A stretch of 64,000 bases of DNA, from the NCBI RefSeq assembly GCF_000308755.1, contig NZ_BAGF01000070.1:124001-188000 (forward strand). The letters are read 5' to 3'. Below, one piece after another: positions 7,983-16,719 of this stretch. Numbering within the stretch: position 1 is the first letter of the stretch; every line of letters starts with the position of its first letter. The notes beneath the pieces were generated by a model, which did no database searches, had not been told where the DNA came from, and worked only from the letters and a program-made list of their open reading frames with translations. Source of the stretch: Nocardia pneumoniae NBRC 100136 (GTDB lineage Bacteria; Actinomycetota; Actinomycetes; Mycobacteriales; Mycobacteriaceae). Both the position numbers and the translations under genes were made by a program.

Positions 7983-9329
7983 TCACTCGCCTTCTCCCGG
8001 TCGCAGATCGCGTGCCAAGCGGAAACCGGCGAAGATCTGGCGACGGATGGGATGGTCCCAGTTGCGGAAGGTGCCGCGGCAGGCGACCGGATCGGTGCCG
8101 AAGGAACCGCCGCGCAGCACGCGGTAGTCGCCGCCGAAGAACACTTCGGAGTACTCCCGGTACGGGAAGGCGCGGAAGCCCGGGTATGCCTCGAAGCCGG
8201 ACGCGGTCCATTCCCAGACGTCGCCGATCAGCTGGTGCACGCCCGCGGGAGACGCACCGGCCGGGTAGGCGCCTACCTCGGCGGGTTCCAGGTGACGCTG
8301 CCCAAGGTTCGCGGTGCTGACATCGGGATCGGCGTCGCCCCAAGGGAAGCGGCGCGACGCGCCGGTCGCCGGGTCGAACCTGGCGGCCTTCTCCCATTCG
8401 GCTTCGGTGGGCAGCCGCTTGCCCGCCCAGTTCGCATAGGCCTCGGCCTCGAACCAGCACACGTGCACGACGGGCTGACGCGGCCACAGCGGGGTCATCA
8501 CCCCGAACACCCGCCGCCACCAGCGCCCGGACGGATCGCGCTCCCAGAACTGCGGCGCGACCAGCCCCGCCTCGGTGCGGTGCGCCCAGCCGCGCTCGGA
8601 CCAGAGTTCGGGGCGCTCGTAGCCGCCGTCGTCGACGAAGGCGAGGTACTGCTCGTTGGTCACCGGCGCGGCATCGATCGCGAAGCCGGGCACCCACACC
8701 TGATGGGCGGGGCGCTCGTTGTCCAGCGCCCAAGCGTCGGTCGAGGTGCCCATGGTGAAATCGCCTGCGGGGATGACGATTTCGCCGCTGACGGTCGACG
8801 AAGCGGTCGGCGCGGCCGCCGCGGAGAGCACGGCGGCTCCGGCGCGCAACTGATGGGTGGCGAGCATGGTTTCGTCGTGCTGCTGCTCGTGCTGGGCGAT
8901 CATGCCGAACGCGAAACCGCCGTCGACCAGTGGCCTGCCGCGCAAGTCGCTGCGCTCCAGGACATCCCACATCTTGTCGCGCACCGTGCCGACGTAGCCG
9001 CGGGCCTGCGTGGGGTCGAGCAGCGGCAGCCCGGGCCGGTTGGCACGGGCGTGCTTGAAGGCGTCGTAGAGCTCGTCGATGTCGGCGCGTACCGGCTCGC
9101 GGCCGCCGACGTCGCGAACGAGCCAGAGTTCCTCCTGATTGCCGATGTGCGCGAGATCCCACACCAGGGGGCTCATCAAGCGCGAATGCTGGGCTACCAG
9201 CTCGGCTTCGTCGACACAGTCGGTGAGTGCGAGGGTGCGCTGCCGCGCGCGGGTGAGGACGTCGGCGATCCGGTCGCGGAGCTGTTCGATGCCGGAATGG
9301 TCGGTCGGGGCTGGGTGCGAAGTAGTCAC
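7983..9329 (-). CDS. egtB: Hercynine oxygenase
   Basis: EgtB is a non-heme iron enzyme joining gamma-glutamylcysteine to hercynine with O2. Its 448 aa contain an N-terminal DinB-like helical domain with iron ligands in DLAHIGNQEE and QHEQQHDET, then a C-terminal formylglycine-generating-enzyme-like fold (EIVIPAGDFTMGT, LPTEAEWEKAARF, VLRGGSFGTDP). The GTG start at 9329 overlaps the egtA stop as GTGA, which implies translational coupling. The open frame continues far upstream in the shadow of egtA and is not used. Confidence 0.96.
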   Translation of the reverse strand: MTTSHPAPTDHSGIEQLRDRIADVLTRARQRTLALTDCVDEAELVAQHSRLMSPLVWDLAHIGNQEELWLVRDVGGREPVRADIDELYDAFKHARANRPGLPLLDPTQARGYVGTVRDKMWDVLERSDLRGRPLVDGGFAFGMIAQHEQQHDETMLATHQLRAGAAVLSAAAAPTASSTVSGEIVIPAGDFTMGTSTDAWALDNERPAHQVWVPGFAIDAAPVTNEQYLAFVDDGGYERPELWSERGWAHRTEAGLVAPQFWERDPSGRWWRRVFGVMTPLWPRQPVVHVCWFEAEAYANWAGKRLPTEAEWEKAARFDPATGASRRFPWGDADPDVSTANLGQRHLEPAEVGAYPAGASPAGVHQLIGDVWEWTASGFEAYPGFRAFPYREYSEVFFGGDYRVLRGGSFGTDPVACRGTFRNWDHPIRRQIFAGFRLARDLRPGEGE

Positions 9330-10663
9330 GGGAAACGTCTCCGGGATTCGTGCTGATCGGCGTCGTCTTCGGTCGGAGTGCGACCACTGCGACATCGCTC
9401 GGCGGCGGACTCGACGGCACGGGCCGCCTGTTGCGTCGGGGCGTGCGCGGCGGCGAGTCGCAGCAGCGCGACCGCGGCCGTCCGGATGTCCTGGTCGGCC
9501 AATCCGGAGCGGGCGGCGTCGACCCAGCGATCGGCGAGCGGCGCGGCGATCGACGTCGCCTCCGCGACCACCGCCGGGCTGGACAGCAGCGCGTCGATGA
9601 CGTGCACCGGGATGGTCCACCCGTCGCCCGGCTGGGCGTCGATGTAGCGGACCTCCAGGTGGCCCGAGGCGCGCACCGGTGGGAACAGCGTGGTCAGGTG
9701 ATAGTCCAGATCTCCGGTATCGGGGCGGCGGCCGACTTCGTCGTCCAGCGCGCCGGACAGCCAGTCGGCGAAGGTCGCGCCAGGCGGCGCGGACCATCCA
9801 TGCTGGTGGCCGTCACCGGGCGCGTCGGCGTCGGCGGGTCGGCGCACGCACAGCAGTGGAACGTCCAGCGCCCATTTCCCGTACGCGGCGACCGGGTCGG
9901 TCCAGTCCAGCACCGGTGGGCGGGTCCGGGCGTTGTCCAAGCGGAGCCAGGCCCGCATGCGCTGCGACGCCCATGCTCCCGGCGGAGCGCCGCGCAGGAC
10001 GGGTGAACAGGCGAAGGCGGCGAGCAGGGCGGGACCGATCGCGTACAGCGCGGTCCAGCGCGCGGTAGCCTCCGCACGATCGGCGCCAGCGTCGACGCTG
10101 ACCTGGGTGGCGGCGGTATTGCACATCATGAGCTTGCCGAACGGTCCGATACCGCCGAAGGATCGCTCCATCGCGCGGTAGCGCGGCAGCTGGAGCAGGC
10201 GTTTGGGGCGGCGGTCCGCGTCCGCGGCGACCGAAACGGGGCGGATGGACCTGGATTCGAGAAGTTCCCGCAACAGGCGGGCGTCCTCGCGCAGCCGGTC
10301 GCACAGCTGCGCGGCGGTGCCGTAGGGGGCACTGGAGAGTTCGATCTGACCACCGGGCTCGAGCGTGACCCGGCTGCCTCCCGGCAGAGCGAGCGCCGGT
10401 GAATCAGGGGCGATGGACCGTGGTGCGTAGGATCCGAGGGCGTCCGCGAGGGCAGTCAGCTGCGGACGCGGAGCGGCCGAAGGGCCGGACGCCGAATACT
10501 CACCCTGCACCGTGAGCCATTCGAGTTCGGCGCCGATGAGGGCGGGTGGTCCCAGCTTGAAGCAGACACCGCCGATATACGCTTCCGCCGCCGCGCGGGA
10601 GGACAATTCCCCCTGCTCGGTGGCACAACTGGCCGTCTGGGGACTGTCGAGCGTGACCGCCAT
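9326..10663 (-). CDS. egtA: Glutamate-cysteine ligase EgtA
   Basis: EgtA makes gamma-glutamylcysteine, the sulfur donor substrate for EgtB. The 445-aa protein is of the GCS2 type, with GAELEWLT as the glutamate/metal-binding opening and PGGQIELSSAP as the typical ligase strand. The ATG at 10663 follows GGAGG with 6-nt spacing. It is the first gene of the minus-strand egt unit and stands back to back with egtE across a 168-bp promoter region. Confidence 0.95.
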   Translation of the reverse strand: MAVTLDSPQTASCATEQGELSSRAAAEAYIGGVCFKLGPPALIGAELEWLTVQGEYSASGPSAAPRPQLTALADALGSYAPRSIAPDSPALALPGGSRVTLEPGGQIELSSAPYGTAAQLCDRLREDARLLRELLESRSIRPVSVAADADRRPKRLLQLPRYRAMERSFGGIGPFGKLMMCNTAATQVSVDAGADRAEATARWTALYAIGPALLAAFACSPVLRGAPPGAWASQRMRAWLRLDNARTRPPVLDWTDPVAAYGKWALDVPLLCVRRPADADAPGDGHQHGWSAPPGATFADWLSGALDDEVGRRPDTGDLDYHLTTLFPPVRASGHLEVRYIDAQPGDGWTIPVHVIDALLSSPAVVAEATSIAAPLADRWVDAARSGLADQDIRTAAVALLRLAAAHAPTQQAARAVESAAERCRSGRTPTEDDADQHESRRRFP

Positions 10664-10831
10664 GCCAACCTCCACTGGGCGTCCCTGATGCTCTTCGGTT
10701 AGCGCCGCGCACCTGAAGTCGTATTCCACTCCTGGGCCGACTTTCGCACGCGGCGATCCATCCAGCGTAGCCACGAAGGCCGACAAGAAACCGACATGAA
10801 GCCGAACAATCGACCCGTTAAGGTCGGCTGC

Positions 10832-12022
10832 ATGCTGGATGACGATCGCGTACGAGCCGACACTCCCGGATGCGCGTCCGGGCCGGGACCCGGTCCCGTT
10901 TTCCTCGACAGCGCCGGGTCGTCGCTACCGCCGCGGGTGGTCACCGACACCGTCATCGCGCATCTGCGGCGGGAAGCCGAGATCGGTGGCTACCGCGCCG
11001 CGAACGAGCGGCTCGACGACCTCGCCGACGTCAAGACGGCGATCGGCGAGATGCTCAACGCCGATCCGTCGAGCATCGCGCTCAGCGACAGCGCCACCCG
11101 CTCATGGGCGGATTTCTTCTACTCGGTGCCGCTGTCTCCCGGCGATCGCATCCTGGTCTCCGAGGCCGACTACGCCAGCAACGCCATCGCCGCGCTACAG
11201 CGCGCCCGCGCCACCGGGGCGACCGTCGAGAAGATCCCCAGCGACAGCAGCGGGCAGATCGACCTCGACGCGCTGGCCGCGCTGGTCGACGAACGGGTCA
11301 AGCTGGTCTCGGTGTTGCACGTGCCGACCAACGGCGGCCTCGTGAACCCGGCCGCCGAAGCGACCCGGATCGCGCACTCGGTCGGCGCGCTGGTGCTGCT
11401 GGACGCCTGCCAGTCCGCGGGACAGCTGCCCCTGGATGTCGCCGAGCTCGGCGTCGACGCGCTGTCGGCCACCGGCCGCAAGTGGCTGCGCGGCCCGCGC
11501 GGCACCGGATTCCTCTATGTGCGACCGGAATTGGCGCGGTCGATGGAACCCGACCGGCTCGACCTGCACAGCGCCGAATGGACCGGCCCGAGCGACTACC
11601 GGCTCGCGCCCGACGCCAGCCGCTTCGAGTTCTGGGAATGCGACGTCGCGGGTCGGCTCGGCCTGGGCGCGGCCGTGCGGTACCTGCTCGACCTCGGCCC
11701 GGAGGACGTCTACGCCGCGATCGCGGCCCGCGCCGAACACCTGCGCAAGGCACTGCCCGAGATTCCCGGCGTGACGGTGCGCGACCTGGGCATCCGGCAC
11801 AGCGGCATCGTGTCGTTCACCGTCGACGGTGTCGACTCCGTCCGGGTGCGCGACCAACTGCTGGCGCAGGACATCACCGTCACGGTCAGCCACGCGAGTT
11901 CCACCCTGCTGGACATGACCGGCCGTGGCCTCCCGTCGGTCGTGCGCGCCTCGCCGCACTGCTTCGTCGGCTTCGACGAACTCGACCGGTTCGTCGCCGC
12001 GGTCGCCGAACTCCGAAGCTGA
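10832..12022 (+). CDS. egtE: Ergothioneine C-S lyase (PLP-dependent, class V aminotransferase fold)
   Basis: EgtE cleaves hercynylcysteine sulfoxide to ergothioneine using pyridoxal phosphate. The 396-aa protein has the class V pattern: VFLDSAGSSLPP near the start, the PLP aspartate in LLDACQSAGQLPLD, and the Schiff-base lysine in SATGRKWLRGPRGTGFLY. A TAAGGT hexamer lies 7 nt before the ATG at 10832, so the message is possibly leaderless. An upstream start at 10796 is less likely. In mycobacteria egtE sits in line with egtABCD; here it is divergent from egtA, completing the pathway from the same intergenic region. Confidence 0.9.
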   Translation: MLDDDRVRADTPGCASGPGPGPVFLDSAGSSLPPRVVTDTVIAHLRREAEIGGYRAANERLDDLADVKTAIGEMLNADPSSIALSDSATRSWADFFYSVPLSPGDRILVSEADYASNAIAALQRARATGATVEKIPSDSSGQIDLDALAALVDERVKLVSVLHVPTNGGLVNPAAEATRIAHSVGALVLLDACQSAGQLPLDVAELGVDALSATGRKWLRGPRGTGFLYVRPELARSMEPDRLDLHSAEWTGPSDYRLAPDASRFEFWECDVAGRLGLGAAVRYLLDLGPEDVYAAIAARAEHLRKALPEIPGVTVRDLGIRHSGIVSFTVDGVDSVRVRDQLLAQDITVTVSHASSTLLDMTGRGLPSVVRASPHCFVGFDELDRFVAAVAELRS

Positions 12023-12052
12023 ACCAAGGACCCCGGAAGCGCCAGGCGATCT

Positions 12053-12616
12053 TCACGCCAGGTGCACTTCGAGCGCCCTGGCCAGCACTGCCCCGACGTC
12101 GCCGCCCGGTTCGACGAGGCGCAAGCTGCGATTGGCCTGCGTGGTGGCGATGCCGTGCAGATTGGTCCACAGGGCGATCGCCCGGCCGCGTGGATCGATG
12201 GTGTCCGACGCCGCCGCGGCACCGACCAGCTCGGTGAACCGCGTGAAAAGCGGCAAGGTCACCGACCGCAGATTCTCGCCGGACCCCTCGAGCAGATCGT
12301 GCCGGAACATCAGGGTGAACATCTCCGGCCGCCGCGCGGCGAACTCGATGTACTCGGCGCTCATTCGTGCGAGACGGTCGCGCGCCGACGCGGTGACGTC
12401 CACGTTCGTGAACCGGTCCAGGAGATCGGCGAATCCACGCGCCGCGATGGCGGCGAGCAGTGCGCGGTGGGTCGGAAAGTACCGGCGCGGCGCACCGTGG
12501 GAGACGCCCGCGGCCCGGGTGATCGCGCGCAATCCCAACTGCGCCGCGCCGACCTCTTCGAGCAGGTCGACGCCGACATCGATCAGGCGATCTCGCAGCG
12601 ACTCGCTCTCGGCCAT
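12053..12616 (-). CDS. TetR family repressor controlling the adjacent lipid genes
   Basis: The 187-aa regulator has an N-terminal helix-turn-helix (LRAITRAAGVSHGAPRRYFP) and a helical effector domain with the TetR_C_33-like segment PEMFTLMFRHDLL. The ATG at 12616 abuts one of three GTAGACA-N-TGTCTAC operators, and the other two lie closer to the divergent acyltransferase gene. This strongly suggests autorepression and control of the plsC-like and AMP-ligase genes. The effector is probably an acyl-CoA or another lipid, which is inference only. Confidence 0.9.
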   Translation of the reverse strand: MAESESLRDRLIDVGVDLLEEVGAAQLGLRAITRAAGVSHGAPRRYFPTHRALLAAIAARGFADLLDRFTNVDVTASARDRLARMSAEYIEFAARRPEMFTLMFRHDLLEGSGENLRSVTLPLFTRFTELVGAAAASDTIDPRGRAIALWTNLHGIATTQANRSLRLVEPGGDVGAVLARALEVHLA

Positions 12617-12699
12617 GCAGACATTGTCTACGTCCACCGCAGGAAGACCGCACCACAGTCGGTAGACACTGTCTACGACATCGGGTAGACAGTGTCTAC
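12617..12699. promoter_or_regulatory. Three TetR-type operators (GTAGACA-N-TGTCTAC)
   Basis: Two perfect 15-bp palindromes occur at 12662-12676 and 12685-12699, with centres 23 bp apart. A third copy with one mismatch (GCAGACATTGTCTAC) occurs at 12617-12631, directly against the regulator's start codon. The set covers both promoters of the divergent pair. Confidence 0.9.
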
Positions 12700-12722
12700 G
12701 CATTCGTCTCCGGGAGGTCCTC

Positions 12723-13394
12723 ATGTGGTATCCGCTGTTCAAATACGTCCTGCTCGGTCCGGTGCTGCGCCTGCTGGGCAGGCCAGAAGTCACAGGGCTG
12801 CAGAACATTCCCCGCACCGGGCCGGTGATCATCGCGGCCAATCACCTCGCCGTGATCGACTCGCTGTACCTCGCGCTGGTAGTACCCCGGCGGGTGACTT
12901 TCCTCGCCAAGCAGGAGTACTTCACCGGGCGGGGCATCCGGGGCCGATTCAACCGGTGGTTCTACTCGGTGTCCGGACAGGTACCGGTCGACCGGACGGG
13001 CGGCAGCGCGGCCGCGGACGCACTGGCCGCCGCAACCCGCATCCTGGAGGCGGGCGGCGTCTGGGCCATCCATCCGGAGGGCACCCGTTCACCGGACGGG
13101 CGGATCTACCGCGGCCGCACCGGCACCCTGCGGGTCGCCATGGCCACCGGAGCGCCGGTCGTTCCGGTGACCCTTTCGGGCACCGACCGGGTGAACCCGC
13201 GCGGCAGCCGCCTGCTGCGCTTCGGCCGTGTGCGTATCGACTTCGGGACGCCACGGCACTACCCTCCCGCCGACCAACGCCACATGGTGCGCGCCGCCAC
13301 CGACGAGCTGATGCGCGAACTGGCCGCACGCTCGGGCCGACGGTATGTCGATCGCTACGCGGCAACCTTCCAGACAGCTTCCTCGCGTCCCTGA
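12723..13394 (+). CDS. 1-acyl-sn-glycerol-3-phosphate acyltransferase family protein
   Basis: This is a PlsC-type acyltransferase of 223 aa, expected to acylate lysophosphatidate or a related lipid at the inner face of the membrane. The catalytic NHxxxxD motif is at residues 40-46 (NHLAVID), and the substrate-binding EGTRS motif at 119-123. A hydrophobic N-terminus (YPLFKYVLLGPVLRLLG) fits membrane association. GGGAGG lies just upstream of the ATG. It is divergent from the TetR gene with operators between them, and is followed by an AMP-ligase gene 100 bp downstream. Confidence 0.9.
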   Translation: MWYPLFKYVLLGPVLRLLGRPEVTGLQNIPRTGPVIIAANHLAVIDSLYLALVVPRRVTFLAKQEYFTGRGIRGRFNRWFYSVSGQVPVDRTGGSAAADALAAATRILEAGGVWAIHPEGTRSPDGRIYRGRTGTLRVAMATGAPVVPVTLSGTDRVNPRGSRLLRFGRVRIDFGTPRHYPPADQRHMVRAATDELMRELAARSGRRYVDRYAATFQTASSRP

Positions 13395-13493
13395 CCTGCG
13401 CCCCTGGAAATGGGGTTAACGCTGCGCCACTATGGCGTGATAGTTGGGGGAGGCCGGTTCCCGGCCGATTGTTTGGCGCGGAGGAGTTGGACT

Positions 13494-15146
13494 TTGAGCA
13501 GGTTCACCGACGAGATGTATGCCACGGCGCAAACCTCCGAGCGGGGTCTGGTGACCGGCGAGCCCGCTGCTCCGCTGCGGCGTACGTGGGCGGAAATCCA
13601 TCGCATCGCCCGGCGGATGGCGGGCGGGTTGGCCGAAGCGGGCATCGGGCACGGTGACGCCGTCGGCGTGCTCGCGGGCATGCCGGTCGACATCGCCCCG
13701 GCGTGCCAGGCCATCTGGATGCGCGGCGCGTCCATCACCATGCTGCATCAACCCACCCCGCGCACCGATCTGGTGGTCTGGGCCCGCGACACCGAGACCG
13801 TGCTGACCATGATCGAGGCGCGCGCGGTCGTGCTCGGCGCGCCGTTCGAGGCGGCCGAGCCGTTGTTGCGCGAACGCGGCATCACCGTGGTGCGCATCGA
13901 CCAGTTGCCCGACGGTCCCGATATCGACCCGGTGCCCACCGGCGAGGACGATATCGCCTTGCAGCAGTTGACCTCCGGCTCCACCGGGTCACCCAAGGCG
14001 GTGCGGATCACGCACGCGAACTTCTTCGTCAACGCCTACGCGATGTTCGACCGGGTGAAGTTCCAGCTCGACAGCGACGTGATGGTCAGCTGGCTGCCGT
14101 TGTTCCACGACATGGGCATGGTCGGATTCCTCAGTGTCCCCATGCAATTCGGCGCCGAAGTGGTGTGCGTGACGCCGCTGGACTTCCTGACCAGGCCGCT
14201 GCTGTGGGCGGAGCTGATCAGCAAGTACCGCGGAACCGTCACCGCCGCGCCCAATTTCGCGTACTCGCTGCTGGCCCGCCGACTGCGGCAGGCCGACGAC
14301 GGCGCGTTCGACCTCAGCAGCGTGCGCTACATGTGGAACGGCGCGGAACCGGTGGACCCCGACACCATGGACGCGTTGGCCGAGGCCGGAAAACGCTTCG
14401 GGCTCAACCCGATGGCGCTGACCCCGGTCTACGGCATGGCCGAGACCACCCTCGCCGTCGCCATCCCGGACCCTGGCCACGGACAGGTGGTCGACGTGAT
14501 CGACGCCGACCTGCTCGAGGCGCTGGGCAAGGCGGTGCCGGTACCGGAAGAGCACGGGCATCCGGCCAACATCCGCAGGTTGCCCACGCTGGGCTACCTG
14601 GTCGATCATTTGGAGGGCCGGGTCGTGGACAGCGAACGCCAGCCGCTGCCGCCCCGGTCGGTGGGCGTGATCGAATTGCGCGGCCCCGCCGTCACGTCCG
14701 GCTACGTGACGACGGACGGGTTCCTCCCCGCCCAGGACGCCGACGGCTGGCTGGACACCGGCGATGTCGGCTACTTCACCGAGCAAGGCCTGATCGTGGT
14801 GTGCGGCCGGATCAAGGACGTGATCATCATGGGCGGCCGCAACATCTATCCCACCGACATCGAGCGCGCGGCGATGCGAGTGCCCGGCGTCCGGGCCGGC
14901 AACGCGGTCGCGGTGCGCTTGGACGCAGGCCACAAACGCGAGACCTTCGCCGTCGTGGTGGAGAGCAACAGCCACCAGAACCCCGAGGAGGTCAAGCGCA
15001 TCGAGCACGAGATCGTGCACGCCGTCTTCGCCGAGGTGGGCGTGCGGCCACGCACCGTCGCGGTGCTCGGCCCCGGCGCACTGCCGAAGACCTCCTCCGG
15101 CAAACTGCGCAGGTCCGCGACCGCGATACACCTGCCGCGCGGGTGA
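13494..15146 (+). CDS. Fatty-acid AMP/CoA ligase family protein (pks16-like)
   Basis: The 550-aa adenylate-forming enzyme activates a carboxylic acid, probably a fatty acid, with ATP. Visible motifs are the P-loop LTSGSTGSPKAVRITH, the A5 motif VYGMAETTLA, the A7 region WLDTGDVGYF, and the catalytic lysine in PKTSSGKLRRS. Length and genomic position match M. tuberculosis Rv1013 (pks16). I chose the TTG at 13494 because GGAGGAG lies about 8 nt upstream; a start at 13410 lacks an RBS. Whether it transfers to CoA or to an acyl carrier is not clear from sequence. It is probably co-regulated with the upstream acyltransferase. Confidence 0.85.
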   Translation: MSRFTDEMYATAQTSERGLVTGEPAAPLRRTWAEIHRIARRMAGGLAEAGIGHGDAVGVLAGMPVDIAPACQAIWMRGASITMLHQPTPRTDLVVWARDTETVLTMIEARAVVLGAPFEAAEPLLRERGITVVRIDQLPDGPDIDPVPTGEDDIALQQLTSGSTGSPKAVRITHANFFVNAYAMFDRVKFQLDSDVMVSWLPLFHDMGMVGFLSVPMQFGAEVVCVTPLDFLTRPLLWAELISKYRGTVTAAPNFAYSLLARRLRQADDGAFDLSSVRYMWNGAEPVDPDTMDALAEAGKRFGLNPMALTPVYGMAETTLAVAIPDPGHGQVVDVIDADLLEALGKAVPVPEEHGHPANIRRLPTLGYLVDHLEGRVVDSERQPLPPRSVGVIELRGPAVTSGYVTTDGFLPAQDADGWLDTGDVGYFTEQGLIVVCGRIKDVIIMGGRNIYPTDIERAAMRVPGVRAGNAVAVRLDAGHKRETFAVVVESNSHQNPEEVKRIEHEIVHAVFAEVGVRPRTVAVLGPGALPKTSSGKLRRSATAIHLPRG

Positions 15147-15161
15147 CGCGGAATTCCCTGC

Positions 15162-15665
15162 TCAGCGCGGTTCGGATGGCTGTCGCACGTCGGTGCCGAC
15201 TCGGTCGCCGCGATGGCGTGCCCGACGTTCGACGGCTTGGACCGCGGGGAATCGGTCGGCGAAACCACGGAGTAGCGCGAGTGTGTCGGTCATGGGTTTG
15301 CCGTCGGTGAGGTCATCGATTGTGCGGTACAACCGCTCTTCGACCTCGGCGACGCGGGAGGAGAGCTGCTCTCCGGCCGACGTGAGCGAGAGGGTGATCC
15401 GTCGGCGGTCGTCCGCGGCGGATTCTCGCTGGACGAGATCCATCGCGACGAGGCGATCGACCAGTCGGCTGGGACTTCCACCGGTCTCGCAGACCAGCAG
15501 CTCGCCGAGACCGGCCAGGGTCAGCGGTTGGTGGTCGGCCAGCACCCGCAGAACCTCGGCCTGGGAGGGAGTCAGCCCCAATGGCCGCAGGTCGGCAGCG
15601 AGGATTCGATTGCCTTCGCGCTGGACGGCCAACACGAGGTAGCGCAACTCTTCGGCCGGCCGCAT
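15162..15665 (-). CDS. MarR family transcriptional regulator
   Basis: The 167-aa protein has a winged helix-turn-helix: LTPSQAEVLRVLADH, then LAGLGELLVCETGGSPSRLVDRL, then the wing DDRRRITLSLTSAGEQL. AAGGAGG precedes the ATG. A palindrome upstream (15694-15720) shares its core with a larger palindrome in front of the neighbouring hydrolase gene. I infer that the regulator represses itself and that gene. It is convergent with the AMP-ligase gene, with 15 bp between stops. Confidence 0.9.
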   Translation of the reverse strand: MRPAEELRYLVLAVQREGNRILAADLRPLGLTPSQAEVLRVLADHQPLTLAGLGELLVCETGGSPSRLVDRLVAMDLVQRESAADDRRRITLSLTSAGEQLSSRVAEVEERLYRTIDDLTDGKPMTDTLALLRGFADRFPAVQAVERRARHRGDRVGTDVRQPSEPR

Positions 15666-15693
15666 CGCAAGCCTCCTTCACCCTCCGATATTG

Positions 15694-15720
15694 ATGCCGT
15701 GTAATCGAATCACACGGCAT
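15694..15720. promoter_or_regulatory. MarR operator-like palindrome upstream of marR
   Basis: The arms ATGCCGTGT and ACACGGCAT are separated by 9 bp. The half-site TGCCGTGTAATC resembles TGTCGTGTAATC of the palindrome at 16527-16556. Confidence 0.75.
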
Positions 15721-15767
15721 TCAGTGGTGGGATCAGACCCCGCTTCGGCGGTCGGCGCACTGCTGGC

Positions 15768-16520
15768 TCATGCCGGTGTCGGCGTAGAGATCGGCCGGGT
15801 GAGGCCGACATCCTGGAGGAAATCCTCGATGGTCGCCGCGTAGGTTCGCGGATGCGAGAAACGGAACATGTGTCCGGTGCGGTCCAAGACGACCTCACGG
15901 GCATCCGGGATGCCTTCACGCAGAACTGTCGCCGCCTCCTCGCCGATCAGCACGTCGTGCGAAGGGGTCAGGATCAACGTCGGCACCGAGACCTGACCGA
16001 GGCGAGAGGTGTAGTCGGCGTTCAATGCCGCGACCGCGCGAGCGCCGAACGAGGAGGCGGGCGTGTGCTCCAGGAAGAGCTGGCGACTGCGGCTTTCGCT
16101 CCACGGAATCTGCCCTTCGCCGTCATGCGGCGAGGCGAGATTGTGGGCGTGCGCACGAAGCGCCACCTGCCGATAGAGCGGCCCGCGCATCTTTCCCATC
16201 ACGCGCATGGCCGCCTTCAGAGCGGGCGACGAAATGGGATTGGCCGCGAATCCACCCGACAACACCAAAGCCCGCAGGCCGCGGGGTCGGCGAACCGCAA
16301 GCGCCAGGGCGACATTGGCGCCGAAGGAATCGCCGACCAGCACGAACTCGTCCAGATCCGCGACGTCGGCGGCGACCGCGTCGGCATAGGTTTCCATGTC
16401 GTTCACGGCTTCGGGCAACCGCATCGTGCGCATAGGACGGCCGGCCAGCGGGGTGAGCTGCTCGAGCTCCCACGGGGCGCCGGAGAAACAAGGGACGAAA
16501 ACAAGGGTTGAGGTGGTCAT
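15768..16520 (-). CDS. Alpha/beta fold hydrolase
   Basis: This is a 250-aa hydrolase of unknown substrate. The nucleophile elbow is GDSFG (in EFVLVGDSFGANVALAL), an acid residue is likely in LTPSHDVLIG, and the histidine is in DRTGHMFRFSHP. No signal peptide is visible, so it is cytoplasmic. A TAATCT hexamer sits 6 nt before the ATG with no Shine-Dalgarno sequence, so the mRNA is probably leaderless. The promoter is covered by a 30-bp palindrome matching that of the adjacent MarR gene, which suggests induction by a MarR ligand. Confidence 0.87.
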   Translation of the reverse strand: MTTSTLVFVPCFSGAPWELEQLTPLAGRPMRTMRLPEAVNDMETYADAVAADVADLDEFVLVGDSFGANVALALAVRRPRGLRALVLSGGFAANPISSPALKAAMRVMGKMRGPLYRQVALRAHAHNLASPHDGEGQIPWSESRSRQLFLEHTPASSFGARAVAALNADYTSRLGQVSVPTLILTPSHDVLIGEEAATVLREGIPDAREVVLDRTGHMFRFSHPRTYAATIEDFLQDVGLTRPISTPTPA

Positions 16521-16526
16521 GCCATT

Positions 16527-16556
16527 AGATTACACGACATGTATGTCGTGTAATCT
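16527..16556. promoter_or_regulatory. Long palindromic operator over the hydrolase promoter
   Basis: Arms of 14 bp, AGATTACACGACAT and ATGTCGTGTAATCT, flank a 2-bp centre. Read on the minus strand the last TAATCT is a plausible -10 hexamer ending 6 nt before the start codon at 16520, so bound protein would block the promoter. Confidence 0.85.
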
Positions 16557-16719
16557 ATTCGGTGAGACGGATCACACATGGATAGGGTGGGACGAAAGTT
16601 ATATGTAGTCGACTGATCGCCTCCCGAGCGTCTCAGCGGTGCGGGAGTCAGGTGATCGAAAACGCTGACGACCAGCGGAGGAGGCTGGGTCGGGGCTGCA
16701 CATCGAGAGCCCTTGCGGC

